A DNA stretch of 64,000 bases from Marinobacter nauticus (GCF_003634635.1 NZ_RBJB01000002.1:248001-312000); one strand, 5' to 3'. Counted from the first letter of the stretch, positions 27,874 through 38,251 are shown. Made by a program: numbers and translations. Notes: generated by a model not told the origin, from the sequence alone.

Positions 27874-30275
27874 ACGCACCTGTTACGAATTCTGTTTCCT
27901 GTGAACAGGTTATTCCGGAGCTTCTTAATGAAGCCTGCGAACGAATCGCGCCCATCTGGCCGTTAGATCGCTGGATTGCGGTTAACCCCTGGTGGGGCAG
28001 CAGGACTGGACCTGTCGAGAAGGTTTCCCGAGAACTGGACAGTCTGTTCGGAGCAGGGTTGTTGATGCCTCCGGCTTTCTACCGGAAAGCCTGGGATGGC
28101 GGCCGTATTCAGCTTCCGCACCTTGAGGAAGCTGCCCGCGAAGCGGGCTTGAAAGATGATAGCCAGGCGCTCCTGGCCCAGCTTTCTGGGGCTGCATCAA
28201 ATCAGCCCGGGTTTGTGTCGGCTCTTGGTTACACCCGCCGTGGTCGACAGGAACCGTCCCTCGAGGAGGTCCGGGAAGAGATCGGACGCGCCTGTGCGCG
28301 CTACTTCGACCTGCGCCAGAATCGCTGGCGGGTTTCTGGTACAAAACAGGATCTGTATCAGTTCTGGCTTAGTCAGTCCGGACGCTCACTGGCCCGGAAA
28401 GCCAGCATGGAAATGTTGCTGAAGCCTGACTGGCAGGAAGCCGCTGCAACGGTAGCTCGTGAGCTGCCTTACAGCAGCCGCCAACTGCCCCTGGTGATCC
28501 ACCACCTGCTCGGCCATTTGCTGGGCTGGGCATCCTGGTGCAGAGGTGTGGACTGGCGAGCAGCACTGGGCGATCCTCATGAAAGCGGTACCGAACACTT
28601 CTGCGCGCAATTGGCGACCATCTGGCTCATTCATGAGGCCCATGCGCTGATCAATATGACTGAGGCAGAGCGTGAGAGCTGGCAGAATCGTTACGTCAAT
28701 GCGTTCGATCTGGCGCCGGCGTACGCTAATGAACAGGCGCTCTGGATATGGCATCGCGCCTATGAGCTGGCCTGGCAGTCCCGTTTCCTCGACGATATCC
28801 GCTCCGGTGAGCGGAGCCCAGTGGCGGAACCGGATACTGTGGCTGAAGTGCAGGCCGCCTTCTGCATAGACGTAAGGTCTGAAGTCATTCGTCGACAGAT
28901 GGAGAAGGTATACCCTGAAATCAGAACGCTGGGAGTGGCGGGTTTTTTCGGCATGCCCATTGTTCACCACAGGCATGGCCCAACCGATGACGACGCCCGG
29001 CTGCCAGGTCTGCTGGCGCCGGTGTATCGGTACTCGGAAACCCTGGGCAGTCCGTCAGAAGACCGGGAGCTGGACCGGAAACTGGACAGCCGCGAACAGG
29101 TTCGGGAGTCCGTACGCCGGGCCAAATACTCCAGCCTGTCTACATTCACACTGGTGGAAACCACTGGCCTTGCTTGGGCCTGGAAGCTTGTTCGCGACAG
29201 CCTGAACAGAAACTCTGCAAAAGCAGAGGCGGTGGAGCCCGGCAGGCTCCACCACTGCGTGGACGGCTATCCGTTGTCAGACCCTGAGCGGGTAAATCTG
29301 GCGGAGGGGCTTTTGCGGGCGATGTCCCTGACCAAAGGCTTCGCCAGCGTGTTGTTGCTGGTGGGCCATGGTGCCCATACGGACAACAACCCCAACGAAG
29401 CTGGTCTGGCCTGCGGAGCCTGTGGCGGCAAAAACGGAGGGGTAAACGCCAGAGTGGCTGCCGAGCTGCTGAATGACCGGCAGGTGAGGGCGGGCCTGGC
29501 AGAGCGCGGCATTGTTATGCCCGAGAGCACCATTGCTCTGGCAGCTGAGCATTGCACGATCACAGACAGAATAACCATTTTCGGGCGGGACCAGATACCC
29601 GACAGCCATCATCGGGTACTGAATACGCTGGTTGAGAAGCTTGAGGCTGCTGGCCAGGCCTGTCGCAGAGAAAGAGCCACCAGTCTTGGGCTTAATGGCA
29701 AGAGCGATGACGACCTGCTTGCCGAACTCAAACGCCGGACTTGCAACTGGGCGGAAGTTCGGCCTGAGTGGGGCCTGGCCAACAATGCCGGGATGGTGAT
29801 CGGCCCCCGTTCACTTACTCGCTCACTGGATCTCGGGGGGCGCTGCTTCCTGCACGACTATGATCCTTCGCAGGACCCGTCCGGAGAGGTTCTGACCCTG
29901 CTGATGTCTGCGCCCATGGTGGTGGCAAACTGGATTAATCTGCAGTACTTCGGTTCGGTTGCCAGGCCGGATATCTTCGGTGCCGGCAACAAACTGCTGC
30001 ACTCGGTGGTTGGCGGCAACCTGGGTGTCATCGAGGGGAATGGTGTCGATCTCAAGATCGGACTTCCGTTGCAGTCAGTATTCGACGGTGAGCACTGGCG
30101 CCATGAGCCAATGCGCCTTGCGGTGGTGATCGATGCACCGGCGGAACGTATTGAAGCGGTCATCCGGGGTAACGCGGATGTCCGGGCTCTGGTGGAAAAC
30201 CGCTGGCTCTGGCTGCACCGAGTGGAGGGCGACCAGACGCTGCGTTACGACGACGGTAGGTGGGTAACCACCTGA
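27870..30275 (+). CDS. dabA: DabA, zinc-dependent carbonic-anhydrase-like subunit of the DAB pump (UPF0753/DUF2309)
   Basis: 801 residues. The four zinc ligands of the family can be placed: Cys332 and Asp334 in FCIDVRSEVIRR, His500 in LVGHGAHTDNNP and Cys515 in LACGACGGKNGG; the spacing (168 and 15) parallels that of the Halothiobacillus enzyme. The N-terminus has RWIAVNPWWGSR, also characteristic. DabA is thought to hydrate CO2 in one direction, trapping bicarbonate in the cytoplasm when coupled to DabB. Here it probably supplies bicarbonate for carboxylations in a heterotroph, since no RuBisCO or carboxysome gene is present. Confidence 0.93.
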   Translation: MNAPVTNSVSCEQVIPELLNEACERIAPIWPLDRWIAVNPWWGSRTGPVEKVSRELDSLFGAGLLMPPAFYRKAWDGGRIQLPHLEEAAREAGLKDDSQALLAQLSGAASNQPGFVSALGYTRRGRQEPSLEEVREEIGRACARYFDLRQNRWRVSGTKQDLYQFWLSQSGRSLARKASMEMLLKPDWQEAAATVARELPYSSRQLPLVIHHLLGHLLGWASWCRGVDWRAALGDPHESGTEHFCAQLATIWLIHEAHALINMTEAERESWQNRYVNAFDLAPAYANEQALWIWHRAYELAWQSRFLDDIRSGERSPVAEPDTVAEVQAAFCIDVRSEVIRRQMEKVYPEIRTLGVAGFFGMPIVHHRHGPTDDDARLPGLLAPVYRYSETLGSPSEDRELDRKLDSREQVRESVRRAKYSSLSTFTLVETTGLAWAWKLVRDSLNRNSAKAEAVEPGRLHHCVDGYPLSDPERVNLAEGLLRAMSLTKGFASVLLLVGHGAHTDNNPNEAGLACGACGGKNGGVNARVAAELLNDRQVRAGLAERGIVMPESTIALAAEHCTITDRITIFGRDQIPDSHHRVLNTLVEKLEAAGQACRRERATSLGLNGKSDDDLLAELKRRTCNWAEVRPEWGLANNAGMVIGPRSLTRSLDLGGRCFLHDYDPSQDPSGEVLTLLMSAPMVVANWINLQYFGSVARPDIFGAGNKLLHSVVGGNLGVIEGNGVDLKIGLPLQSVFDGEHWRHEPMRLAVVIDAPAERIEAVIRGNADVRALVENRWLWLHRVEGDQTLRYDDGRWVTT

Positions 30276-30282
30276 CCGCCGA

Positions 30283-31404
30283 TCACATATTGCTGGCGTT
30301 GGCTGCCTCGGTGTATTGCCAGTCGATTGTTCTCGGTTGAACGCTGTCGGCGACAAAGAGGTGGCCAACGTCTGGTACCGCGTACCAGAGTTCACCACGG
30401 GTGGGGTTCTGGCGCGCAAACTCCGCATGACTCATGCCGATTTCCCAGATTTCATCGCTTTGCCAGCCTTCCGGGGCAAGTTCAATACGCACTTCCGAGC
30501 CGATCAGGCTGATGGCTTCAATGCGCAGGGGCAGGCGGGCCTTGGCCGCGGGGGATCGGGACAGCTGAACTTCGTGGGGGCGCAGGTAGAGCTGGGCTTC
30601 CTGATCCTGGCGAATCCCCGGCAAGGATACCCAGGCATCGCCCTGAACCAGTTTCTGACCTTTCACCAAGCCCGACAACACGTTGACGTGGCCCAGGAAG
30701 TCGAAAACGAACCGGCTCTCTGGCCGGGCATACAGTCCGGTCGGTGAATTCACCTGTTCCACCTGACCCTGGCTCATAACCACCACCTGGTCTGACAGCT
30801 CCAGCGCTTCTTCCTGATCGTGGGTCACGAAAATGCTGGTGAAGTGGTACTCGTCATGCAACGCTCGCAGCCAGCGGCGCAAATCCTTTCGTACTTTGGC
30901 ATCCAGGGCGCCGAAGGGCTCATCCAGCAGCAGAATACGAGGCTGAGTTGCCAGCGCGCGAGCCAGAGCAACACGCTGTTTCTGCCCACCAGATAGCTGT
31001 GCCGGATAGCGTTTGGCCAGTTCCGGCAACTGAATCATCTCCAGCAGCTTGGCCACCCGTTGGCGGATCTCCTGCTTTGAGGGGCGCTGCTTTTTGGGGA
31101 GCGACTCCAGGCCGAACGCGATGTTCTCGGCAACGGTCAGGTGCCGGAACAGGGCGTAATGCTGAAACACAAACCCGATGTTTCGGTCGCGAACGTGTAA
31201 CTGGCTGACATCGTCACCACCGAACAGGACCCGGCCGGAATCCGAAGACTCCAGTCCGGCAATAATCCGGAGTAGGGTGGTTTTGCCGGAGCCAGAAGGG
31301 CCGAGAAGAGCGGTGAGCTGGCCTTCGGGGATATCCAGAGAGACATTCTTCAGCGCCTGAAAGCCGCCGAAGTGCTTGTTGATCTGGTCAATGGTGATAC
31401 TCAT
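30283..31404 (-). CDS. cysA: Sulfate/thiosulfate ABC transporter ATP-binding protein CysA
   Basis: 373 residues from the ATG at 31404, which follows AAGGAGGTGCG; longer in-frame starts overlap cysW. Walker [18 protein letters not shown]-loop, signature [16 protein letters not shown], Walker [20 protein letters not shown], and a C-terminal TOBE-type domain ([13 protein letters not shown]). Energises sulfate import. One base separates it from the cysW stop. It converges on dabA with only a 7-base gap. Confidence 0.93.
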   Translation of the reverse strand: MSITIDQINKHFGGFQALKNVSLDIPEGQLTALLGPSGSGKTTLLRIIAGLESSDSGRVLFGGDDVSQLHVRDRNIGFVFQHYALFRHLTVAENIAFGLESLPKKQRPSKQEIRQRVAKLLEMIQLPELAKRYPAQLSGGQKQRVALARALATQPRILLLDEPFGALDAKVRKDLRRWLRALHDEYHFTSIFVTHDQEEALELSDQVVVMSQGQVEQVNSPTGLYARPESRFVFDFLGHVNVLSGLVKGQKLVQGDAWVSLPGIRQDQEAQLYLRPHEVQLSRSPAAKARLPLRIEAISLIGSEVRIELAPEGWQSDEIWEIGMSHAEFARQNPTRGELWYAVPDVGHLFVADSVQPRTIDWQYTEAANASNM

Positions 31405-31405
31405 G

Positions 31406-32263
31406 TCACGCACCTCCTTCTTCGGGCGTCGCGTGTTCAGCTCGGGACTGACGCCATTCGACAAATGCTTTTGCAATCAGTGTCAGGATGGCGATACCGG
31501 CCAGCAGCGAAGCGCTGGCAAAGGCCCCGACAATATTGTAATCCTGATAAAGCAGTTCAACATGCAGCGGTAAGGTATTGGTTTCTCCGCGAACATTGCC
31601 GGATACCACCGAGACCGCGCCGAATTCACCCACGGCCCGGGCGTTGGTCAGCACCACACCGTAGATCAATGCCCACTTGATATTAGGCAGTGTGATCTTG
31701 CGAAAAATCCGCCAGCCGGAAGCGCCCAGCACCACGCCGGCTTCCTCCTCCTCGCTGCCTTGTTGCTGCATCAAGGGGATCAGCTCCCTGGCCACAAACG
31801 GACAGGTTACGAATACGGTGACCATCACGATGCCGGGCCAGGAGAACATCAACTGAACGTCGTAGTTGCTCAGCCAACTGCCTAGCCAGCCGTTCCGGCC
31901 ATAGAGCAGCAGGTACAGCAGACCGGCAACAACCGGTGATACCGCAAATGGAATATCGATCAAGGTGATCAACAGCTTGCGCCCGGGAAAACGGAACCGA
32001 GTAACCGACCAGGCGAGGGCTGTCCCGAAGACCAGGTTAAGCGGCACCGTGAGTGCGGCCACAAATAGAGTCAGGCCGATGGCATCCAAGGTGTATTCAT
32101 CCAGGACATTGCCGGCAAAAGCGCTCCAGCCTGTGCTCAGTGCCTGTGTAAAGATCACCACGACCGGAATCACCAGCATGATCAGGGTGATCGAGAGGGC
32201 CAGCCCGATCAGGCTGCGGCGCACCCAGGGTTGGTCACCAATACGGCGGTTTTGCGCAGCCAT
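31406..32263 (-). CDS. cysW: Sulfate ABC transporter permease CysW
   Basis: 285 residues, six predicted transmembrane segments, with the ABC coupling loop [20 protein letters not shown] and the family pattern [20 protein letters not shown]. Second permease of the sulfate importer. It begins directly after the cysT stop and ends one base before cysA. Confidence 0.92.
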   Translation of the reverse strand: MAAQNRRIGDQPWVRRSLIGLALSITLIMLVIPVVVIFTQALSTGWSAFAGNVLDEYTLDAIGLTLFVAALTVPLNLVFGTALAWSVTRFRFPGRKLLITLIDIPFAVSPVVAGLLYLLLYGRNGWLGSWLSNYDVQLMFSWPGIVMVTVFVTCPFVARELIPLMQQQGSEEEEAGVVLGASGWRIFRKITLPNIKWALIYGVVLTNARAVGEFGAVSVVSGNVRGETNTLPLHVELLYQDYNIVGAFASASLLAGIAILTLIAKAFVEWRQSRAEHATPEEGGA

Positions 32264-33136
32264 CTATCGACCCTCCAGCCTGCGCAGGTATCGACCCTGC
32301 CAGAGGTTGATGGAGAACAGTAGAATCAGCGACGCCAGCAACACCAGCGATGCGATAGCACTGGCGGCCGCGTAGTCATACTCCTGCAGACGGATGAAGA
32401 TCATCAGGCTGGTGACTTCGCTGACATAGGGCGTGTTGCCGGCGATAAAGATAATCGCACCGAACTCTCCCAGGCTCCGCGTGAAGGACAACGCGATTCC
32501 AGTTACCAGGGCGGGCCAGAGTGATGGGAATATAACCTTGCGGAACACGCGCCCGTCAGACGCTCCCAAACTAACGGCGGCTTCTTCATCGGCTGGCGAC
32601 AGCTCTTCAAGCACCGGCTGCACTGTACGCACCACAAACGGGATACTGGTGAAAGCCATGGCCACCACGATGCCCAGCGGCGTAAACGCAACCTCCACAC
32701 CGATTTTGGCCAGCCATTGGCCGTACCAGCCATTCTGGGAAAACAACGTTGCCAGGGTGATGCCGGCGACGGCAGTCGGCAAGGCAAAGGGCAGGTCGAC
32801 CACGGCGTCGACAATACGCTTGCCCGGAAACTCATAGCGCACCAGCACCCAGGCCAACAGCAACCCGAACAGGCCATTGAATAGTGAAGCTGCCAGGGCC
32901 GTCCATAACGTAACCTTGTAGGACTCCACCACGCGCGGATCGGTGATGGTGAACCAGAACTGGTCCCAGGTCATGCCGGAGGTTTCGACGACCAGCCCGG
33001 TCATCGGCAGCAGCAAAACCAGGCTGACAAAAAACAGAGAAATGCCGAGGCTCAGACCGAACCCCGGCAATACCCGTTTGTTACGACGACCAAGGCGCCG
33101 CACGGGGGCGACGCCTGCTTGAGCGGAGGTGGGCAT
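32264..33136 (-). CDS. cysT: Sulfate ABC transporter permease CysT (CysU)
   Basis: 290 residues with six transmembrane segments, coupling loop SLGASDGRVFRKVIFPSLW and the CysT signature RSLGEFGAIIFIAGNTPYVS. Partner of CysW. Its start lies 9 bases behind the binding-protein gene, completing the order binding protein, CysT, CysW, CysA. Confidence 0.92.
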   Translation of the reverse strand: MPTSAQAGVAPVRRLGRRNKRVLPGFGLSLGISLFFVSLVLLLPMTGLVVETSGMTWDQFWFTITDPRVVESYKVTLWTALAASLFNGLFGLLLAWVLVRYEFPGKRIVDAVVDLPFALPTAVAGITLATLFSQNGWYGQWLAKIGVEVAFTPLGIVVAMAFTSIPFVVRTVQPVLEELSPADEEAAVSLGASDGRVFRKVIFPSLWPALVTGIALSFTRSLGEFGAIIFIAGNTPYVSEVTSLMIFIRLQEYDYAAASAIASLVLLASLILLFSINLWQGRYLRRLEGR

Positions 33137-33145
33137 AGCTTGCTC

Positions 33146-34150
33146 TTACCGGCGCCGCTGCAACTGGTCCAGCTTGCCGCCACTGCTGAAATGGGTACTC
33201 ATTGCGTTTTCCCAGCCACCGGCAATCTCTTCGATGGACAGCAGTTTCAGTTCCGGGAAGCGATCGGCATTCTCGGCTTTCACGGCGTCGTTGTGAACAC
33301 GGTAGTTGAAGCCTGCCAGCAGGCGCTGGGAGTCTTCGGTATAAAGGTGCTCCAGGTACTCCTTGGCCAGCTCGGCGGTGCCATTCTGTTCAACGTAGTC
33401 GTCAATCCAGGTCACCGGGAATTCGGCCAGGAAGCTTACCTTCGGCGTAACAGCCACGTATTCACCGTTCTCGAAACGGTCTGCAATGTTCAGAACCTCC
33501 GACTCGAAGGTCAGCAGGACATCGCCGATGCCGCGCTCAACGAATGTGGTGGTGGCACCACGACCGCCGCTGTCAAAAACGCGTACCTGACCGAGCAGGT
33601 CCGCCATGAACTGATCAATCTTTTCCTGATCGTCGCCAAACTGATCCTGGGCGTAGCCCATAGCGGCCAGGTAGGTGTAACGGCCGTTTCCGGAGGTTTT
33701 CGGGTTCGGCATCACCAGTTGAACGTCTTCGCGGATCAGGTCGTCCCAGTTCTGGATATTCTTGGGATTACCCTCACGCACCAGAAACGCCATGGTTGAG
33801 TAGTAGGGCGAGCTGTTGTTCGGCAGGCGATCGGCCCAGTCTTCAGGAATCAGGCGACCGCGCTGGTGCAGGATGTCGATGTCGGTCACCTGGTTGAACG
33901 TTGCAACATCGGCTTTCAGGCCCTGGATAATGGCCTGTGCCTGCTTGGATGAACCTGCATGGGACTGTTTGATTTCGACCGTTTCGCCAGTCTTTTCCTG
34001 CCAGTGCTTTTTGAACTCTTCGTTGTAGGCAGCGAACAGTTCGCGGGCGATGTCGTAAGAAGTGTTGAGCAGCTCCCGGTCTGCAGCCAGTACCGGTTGG
34101 GCGGAGAGCAGGGCGGCGCCGAGCGCGATTCCCTTGAAAAGTTGCTTCAT
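33146..34150 (-). CDS. sbp: Periplasmic sulfate-binding protein
   Basis: 334 residues with a signal peptide (LFKGIALGAALLSAQPVLA) and Sbp/CysP features: LLNTSYDIARELFAAYNEEF, IKQSHAGSSKQAQAIIQGLK, VTDIDILHQRGRLIP and TSGNGRYTYLAAMGYA, contributing to anion binding through main-chain contacts. GAGGAGC precedes the ATG. The upstream gap (34151-34267) is strikingly AT-rich (runs of A and T around 34196-34245), fitting a CysB-dependent promoter. Confidence 0.92.
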   Translation of the reverse strand: MKQLFKGIALGAALLSAQPVLAADRELLNTSYDIARELFAAYNEEFKKHWQEKTGETVEIKQSHAGSSKQAQAIIQGLKADVATFNQVTDIDILHQRGRLIPEDWADRLPNNSSPYYSTMAFLVREGNPKNIQNWDDLIREDVQLVMPNPKTSGNGRYTYLAAMGYAQDQFGDDQEKIDQFMADLLGQVRVFDSGGRGATTTFVERGIGDVLLTFESEVLNIADRFENGEYVAVTPKVSFLAEFPVTWIDDYVEQNGTAELAKEYLEHLYTEDSQRLLAGFNYRVHNDAVKAENADRFPELKLLSIEEIAGGWENAMSTHFSSGGKLDQLQRRR

Positions 34151-34267
34151 AACGAGCTCCTCAGAATGATGGTTCTAATCTGAAGAGCAATCTAACAAAA
34201 GGTTTTAAGAACGAAAAATATTAAAAATAAATATTAAAAGGCTTGTTTGGCATATAGGGGCCGGTAA

Positions 34268-35242
34268 TTAGTAGCGTAGCAGTGCCGACCCCCAGGTGAA
34301 GCCGCCGCCGAAGGCTTCCAGCAGAACTACCTGTCCACGCTGGATTCGACCATCGCGGACGGCTTCATCCAGCGCCAACGGGATGGATGCCGCCGACGTA
34401 TTGCCATGACGATTGACGGTCACCACCACCTGATCCATAGGCATATCCAGCTTTCGGGCCGTGGCAGCGATAATCCGCAAGTTGGCCTGGTGCGGAACCA
34501 GCCAGTCGATCTCGGATTTCTGCATCTGGTTGGCTTCCAGGGTTTCATCGACAATCCGGCCGAGCGTGTTCACCGCCACCTTGAAGACTTCGTTGCCTTT
34601 CATTTCCACAAACGCCTGGCCGGCTTTTACCGCATCAAAATCGTTAGCGATACCGCAGGGTACGTGCAGCAACTCTTCATACCGGCCATCGGCGTGGAGA
34701 TGAGTAGACAGAATGCCGGTCTCCTCACTGGCCTCGAGCACAACCGCACCGGCGCCGTCGCCAAAAAGCACGCAGGTGGTGCGGTCTTCCCAGTTAAGGA
34801 TGCGGGAGAACACCTCCGCGCCGATCACCAGCGCCTTTTTACTTGAACCGGTACGAATGAACTTCTCGGCAGTGGCCAGGGAATAGACGAAACCGCTGCA
34901 TACCGCCTGGATATCAAAGGCAGGGCAGCCCTGAATGCCGAGCCGGGCCTGCAGGATACAGGCGCAACTGGGGAATACCTTGTCTGGCGTGGTGGTGGCA
35001 AAAACAATCAGATCAATATCGGTAGTTTCAATACCGGCGGCTTCAATGGCCTTCAGGGCCGCTTGCTCAGCAAGATCCACCGTGCTTTGTCCGGGCAGGG
35101 CAATATGCCGTTGCTCGATACCGGTGCGTTCGCGAATCCACTGGTCAGAGGTCTCCACCTTCTGTTCCAGGTCGCGATTGGTAACGATGTTGTCCGGCAG
35201 ATAGGAACCGGTTCCGGCAATGCGTGCAAAGGTCATGGACAA
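34268..35242 (-). CDS. fabH: Beta-ketoacyl-ACP synthase III (FabH)
   Basis: 324 residues. Catalytic Cys115 in [14 protein letters not shown], His in [11 protein letters not shown], and Asn in [17 protein letters not shown] make up the Cys-His-Asn triad of KAS III, which condenses acetyl-CoA (or another primer) with malonyl-ACP to start fatty acid synthesis. It stands alone rather than in a fab operon, so it may be a secondary KAS III. An upstream terminator-like hairpin separates it from the alcohol dehydrogenase gene. Confidence 0.92.
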   Translation of the reverse strand: MSMTFARIAGTGSYLPDNIVTNRDLEQKVETSDQWIRERTGIEQRHIALPGQSTVDLAEQAALKAIEAAGIETTDIDLIVFATTTPDKVFPSCACILQARLGIQGCPAFDIQAVCSGFVYSLATAEKFIRTGSSKKALVIGAEVFSRILNWEDRTTCVLFGDGAGAVVLEASEETGILSTHLHADGRYEELLHVPCGIANDFDAVKAGQAFVEMKGNEVFKVAVNTLGRIVDETLEANQMQKSEIDWLVPHQANLRIIAATARKLDMPMDQVVVTVNRHGNTSAASIPLALDEAVRDGRIQRGQVVLLEAFGGGFTWGSALLRY

Positions 35243-35322
35243 TTTCCAGGGGTTTATAGGGTAACGATAGACCCATGCTAAACCTTTGCAACCGGATTGG
35301 TTATTAGCGGATTGTCAAAGAC

Positions 35323-35352
35323 TGCCCGGGCGACACATTGGTCACCCGGGCA
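35323..35352 (-). terminator. Hairpin terminator after the alcohol dehydrogenase gene
   Basis: A 12-base-pair stem (TGCCCGGGTGAC / GTCGCCCGGGCA in the minus-strand RNA, one G-U pair) with a six-base loop lies 12 bases beyond the dehydrogenase stop, followed in minus-strand sense by TCTTTG. This separates the gene from fabH. Confidence 0.65.
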
Positions 35353-35364
35353 AGGGGAGGGAGA

Positions 35365-36420
35365 TCAGCCTTCTTTCAGCGTTTTCATATCAATGACGAA
35401 GCGATACTTCACATCGCCTTTCTTCATGCGAACGTAGGCTTCGTTGATGTTGCGGATATCCAGCATCTCGATATCACAAGTGATGTCATGCTCCGCACAG
35501 AAATCCAGAACCTCCTGGGTTTCCGGCATACCACCAATGAGAGAGCCAGCCACCACACGGCGTTTGGTCACCAGCAGACCGGCCTGAAGGGCGGGCTCAA
35601 TTGGTGTGAGCAAACCCACGAGGATATGCGTGCCGTCGTACTTGAGGCATTTCAGGTACGGATTGAGATCGTGGGCCACCGGAATAGTGTCGAGCAGAAA
35701 ATCGAAAGAATCGGCGGCGGCTTTCATCTGCTCCTTGTCGGTGGAGATGATAACGTGGTCCGCACCCTGCTTCTTCGCTTCCGCCACCTTCGCTTCTGAG
35801 CGAGTGAAAATTGTGACTTCGGCGCCCAGCGCTTTGGCAAATTTTACGCCCATGTGGCCGAGGCCGCCCATACCGAGCACGCCAACCTTGTGACCTTTGC
35901 CCACCTTGAAGTGCTTGAGTGGGGAATAGGTGGTGATGCCTGCGCACAGAATGGGAGCCGCACTGGCGGGGTCGAGTTTTTCTGGCACCCGGACCACAAA
36001 ACGTTCGCTGACAACAATCCGCTCGGAATAGCCGCCGTGGGTGACCGAGCCATCGTGACGATCCAGGCTGCCGTAGGTCATGGTGGAGCCTTCAATGCAG
36101 TACTGCTCCAGTCCGGAGTCGCAGGCGGAGCAACTGCGACAGCTGTCTACCATGCAGCCCACGCCCACCAGGTCGCCGGCTTTGAAGTGACTGACCTCCG
36201 GCCCAACTGCGGTGACCCGGCCAACAATTTCGTGGCCCGGAATGACCGGATATTTTGAACCACCCCAATCATCTTCAACGGTGTGGAGGTCACTGTGGCA
36301 GACGCCGCAGTAGTCGATCTCGATCGCTACATCGTCTGCACGGAGCTCCCGGCGATCAATGGCGTAGGGGGCCAGGCCGGAATCCGGGGCAGTGGCGGCG
36401 TATGCTTTGGTATTGGCCAT
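35365..36420 (-). CDS. Zinc-dependent NAD(P) alcohol dehydrogenase, YahK/cinnamyl-type
   Basis: 351 residues from ATG 36420, which has AAAGGAG upstream; an in-frame start 12 codons earlier is unlikely. MDR-family features: catalytic zinc ligands in YCGVCHSDLHTVEDDWG and PGHEIVGRV, structural zinc cysteines in CMVDSCRSCSACDSGLEQYC, and the NADP-binding VLGMGGLGHMGVKFAKALGA. The subgroup reduces a wide range of aldehydes and is often NADPH-dependent. Transcribed alone. Confidence 0.9.
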   Translation of the reverse strand: MANTKAYAATAPDSGLAPYAIDRRELRADDVAIEIDYCGVCHSDLHTVEDDWGGSKYPVIPGHEIVGRVTAVGPEVSHFKAGDLVGVGCMVDSCRSCSACDSGLEQYCIEGSTMTYGSLDRHDGSVTHGGYSERIVVSERFVVRVPEKLDPASAAPILCAGITTYSPLKHFKVGKGHKVGVLGMGGLGHMGVKFAKALGAEVTIFTRSEAKVAEAKKQGADHVIISTDKEQMKAAADSFDFLLDTIPVAHDLNPYLKCLKYDGTHILVGLLTPIEPALQAGLLVTKRRVVAGSLIGGMPETQEVLDFCAEHDITCDIEMLDIRNINEAYVRMKKGDVKYRFVIDMKTLKEG

Positions 36421-36543
36421 TCGTTCACTCCTTTTCAGTTTTAGAACAAGGATCACGGTTCTGCCGCGGCAGGACAGTTACCTTGTGTTACTCAGTACAT
36501 TTCAATTGTAACCTACGTATTCCACTCCATCAGGGATGACCAG

Positions 36544-37125
36544 ATGACAAACACGCAATCTCTTAAAGCTGTGTGGCTGGCGAGCGCAATCGCGCTGGGC
36601 GCGGGCCTGGTCAGCGGTTGTATGCCAGGTACCATTGCCACCGGCGTTGGCACCGGTTTTGTGTATGAGCAGAAACAGGACCACAAGCACCGCCATGAAG
36701 TGGAGCGGGCGGTGGATCAGTACGTCGAAGACCACGCCAACTCTCCGTGCAGGCACGGGGAAGACCGAGTAATGGAGTCTGCGGCGGAGATTCTCAAGGA
36801 ATACCGGTTAACCGGTTTGAAAGAGGTGCTGGGCCGACTGGATAAGATCTATCAGGATGAAAGTCAGCCGGATCATATCCGGGCCGGTGCCCTGTACAAC
36901 ATGGCGGTGTTGCAGTCGCGCCGCAAGGAACCCAACAAGGTGCTCGCGCGGGAGTACTTCAAGCGCCTGTATGTAGAATTTCCTAACGAGTATCGCTGCA
37001 TCTTTGAAGAATCAGACTGGCGGGATTCAATGATTGAACAGCAGTTGCTGCTGCCCGGCGAGACGGTTGAATCCTTCCTGAGAGATGCGAAAGCCGATGT
37101 GGAGCGCATGAAGCGGCAGGACTGA
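36544..37125 (+). CDS. Predicted lipoprotein with short helical repeat region
   Basis: 193 residues. Signal sequence with lipobox LVSGC (Cys at about residue 27), then GTIATGVGTGFVYEQKQDHK. The remainder is helical and charged; ALYNMAVLQSRRKEPNKVLA resembles a tetratricopeptide-type helix pair. No function recognised. An aspartate does not directly follow the lipobox Cys (Met is there), so sorting to the outer membrane is expected. It faces the PG-binding gene tail to tail with 17 bases between stops. Confidence 0.7.
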   Translation: MTNTQSLKAVWLASAIALGAGLVSGCMPGTIATGVGTGFVYEQKQDHKHRHEVERAVDQYVEDHANSPCRHGEDRVMESAAEILKEYRLTGLKEVLGRLDKIYQDESQPDHIRAGALYNMAVLQSRRKEPNKVLAREYFKRLYVEFPNEYRCIFEESDWRDSMIEQQLLLPGETVESFLRDAKADVERMKRQD

Positions 37126-37142
37126 GCCTGCCGCCTTCAATA

Positions 37143-38042
37143 TCAGGCTATCCAGCCGAAGAAGAAATCAAACAGCCAGGAGAAGAAGCCACCGCTGCTC
37201 TGTGGGCGCGATTCGGCCTTTGTATCCTGATTAGCAACCGGCTCGTTGGCGTTTGCCACTGGCGCATCAACAATCACGGGTTCCGGCTCTTCTTCAGCGA
37301 CGAGCGGCTCGTCCGGGCCCGCTGCGGTAGGCTCGGTGGGCAGTTGGGCGATCAGTTCCTCGTTATCGCCAGTGACCACCTCGACAACTTCTGCCGGCTC
37401 CTGATCTGCGGTGACTGGCGTTTGATAACTTTCGGAAACGGATGAAGAAAGCTCTGTAACACGCTGGTCTTTATGGCTTTCATTCGGACCGAGTTCAGAA
37501 TCTTCTTCTGGGACGGATTGCACTGCCGGCTCTAGGGCCGCTACCTGATTTTCTCGCGGTTCCGTAGTATCCACGACCTCCGGCTCGACGGTTTCCGGTT
37601 CAGGCTCCTTAATTTCGGGGGCCGGTTCCGGCTTGGACTCAGGTGCGACAGCGGCCACGGAGCGGGCGGTAGGCCGAGAGTTTGCGGCAAGCCCGAGCTG
37701 ATTGCGAGCGGCAGACCGGGAAGCGACAGAATTGCTCTGGATCGTCAGGGTCGGAGCCGCCTCCACACCAAGGGATTTGAGCGTGGCTGAATCCAGATTT
37801 CCGCTTGCTGAGAGCTCGGGGCGATCGGACTGATACTGACGAATGGCAGTTCGCAGCTTGGAGTCTATCCAGCCGTCGGCCGTGCCGATATCGTAACCGG
37901 ACCCATAAAGCGCATTTTCCGCAGCAAAGACGGTATGGGTGGGAGAGGCTGCCTGGGCCCAGCTGCAGATGGCAAGGCTTGAGACAACGGCCAGGCTTTG
38001 CGCGGCGGTTTTTCGGCGTCCCTGCAACGGTGAGCGTTTCAT
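37143..38042 (-). CDS. Secreted peptidoglycan-binding-domain protein with acidic Pro/Glu-rich linker and aromatic tail
   Basis: 299 residues. An N-terminal signal sequence (AAQSLAVVSSLAICSWAQA), then a PG_binding_1-like module (SGYDIGTADGWIDSKLRTAI, residues about 49-95). Residues 130-280 are low-complexity and rich in Glu, Pro and Val. The protein ends in an extremely hydrophobic aromatic stretch (GGFFSWLFDFFFGWIA). The tail looks like a membrane-inserting or interaction element. Function unknown. Confidence 0.65.
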   Translation of the reverse strand: MKRSPLQGRRKTAAQSLAVVSSLAICSWAQAASPTHTVFAAENALYGSGYDIGTADGWIDSKLRTAIRQYQSDRPELSASGNLDSATLKSLGVEAAPTLTIQSNSVASRSAARNQLGLAANSRPTARSVAAVAPESKPEPAPEIKEPEPETVEPEVVDTTEPRENQVAALEPAVQSVPEEDSELGPNESHKDQRVTELSSSVSESYQTPVTADQEPAEVVEVVTGDNEELIAQLPTEPTAAGPDEPLVAEEEPEPVIVDAPVANANEPVANQDTKAESRPQSSGGFFSWLFDFFFGWIA

Positions 38043-38251
38043 GGCGAATCCCTCCAGAGGCTCATTGGTATTGTTGTTTACATATTGTTACTGAGTATCT
38101 TCACGGTATCAGGGATTAATAGTTGCGCCTATGAAGTGGTTAACAAGTTGGCGCAAGGTGCCCGTAGGATGTTGCGGAGGTTGCTGGTATTGTCACAACC
38201 CATCAGGCACAGAACGGGCAGAGCATCCCCGGCAGTTTTGGCAGACCAAGC

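Noticed and set aside
38123-38156. Inverted repeat TTGCGCC-20-GGCGCAA upstream of xdhC
   Set aside because: Loop too long for a terminator and no link to a regulator; kept out of the feature list.
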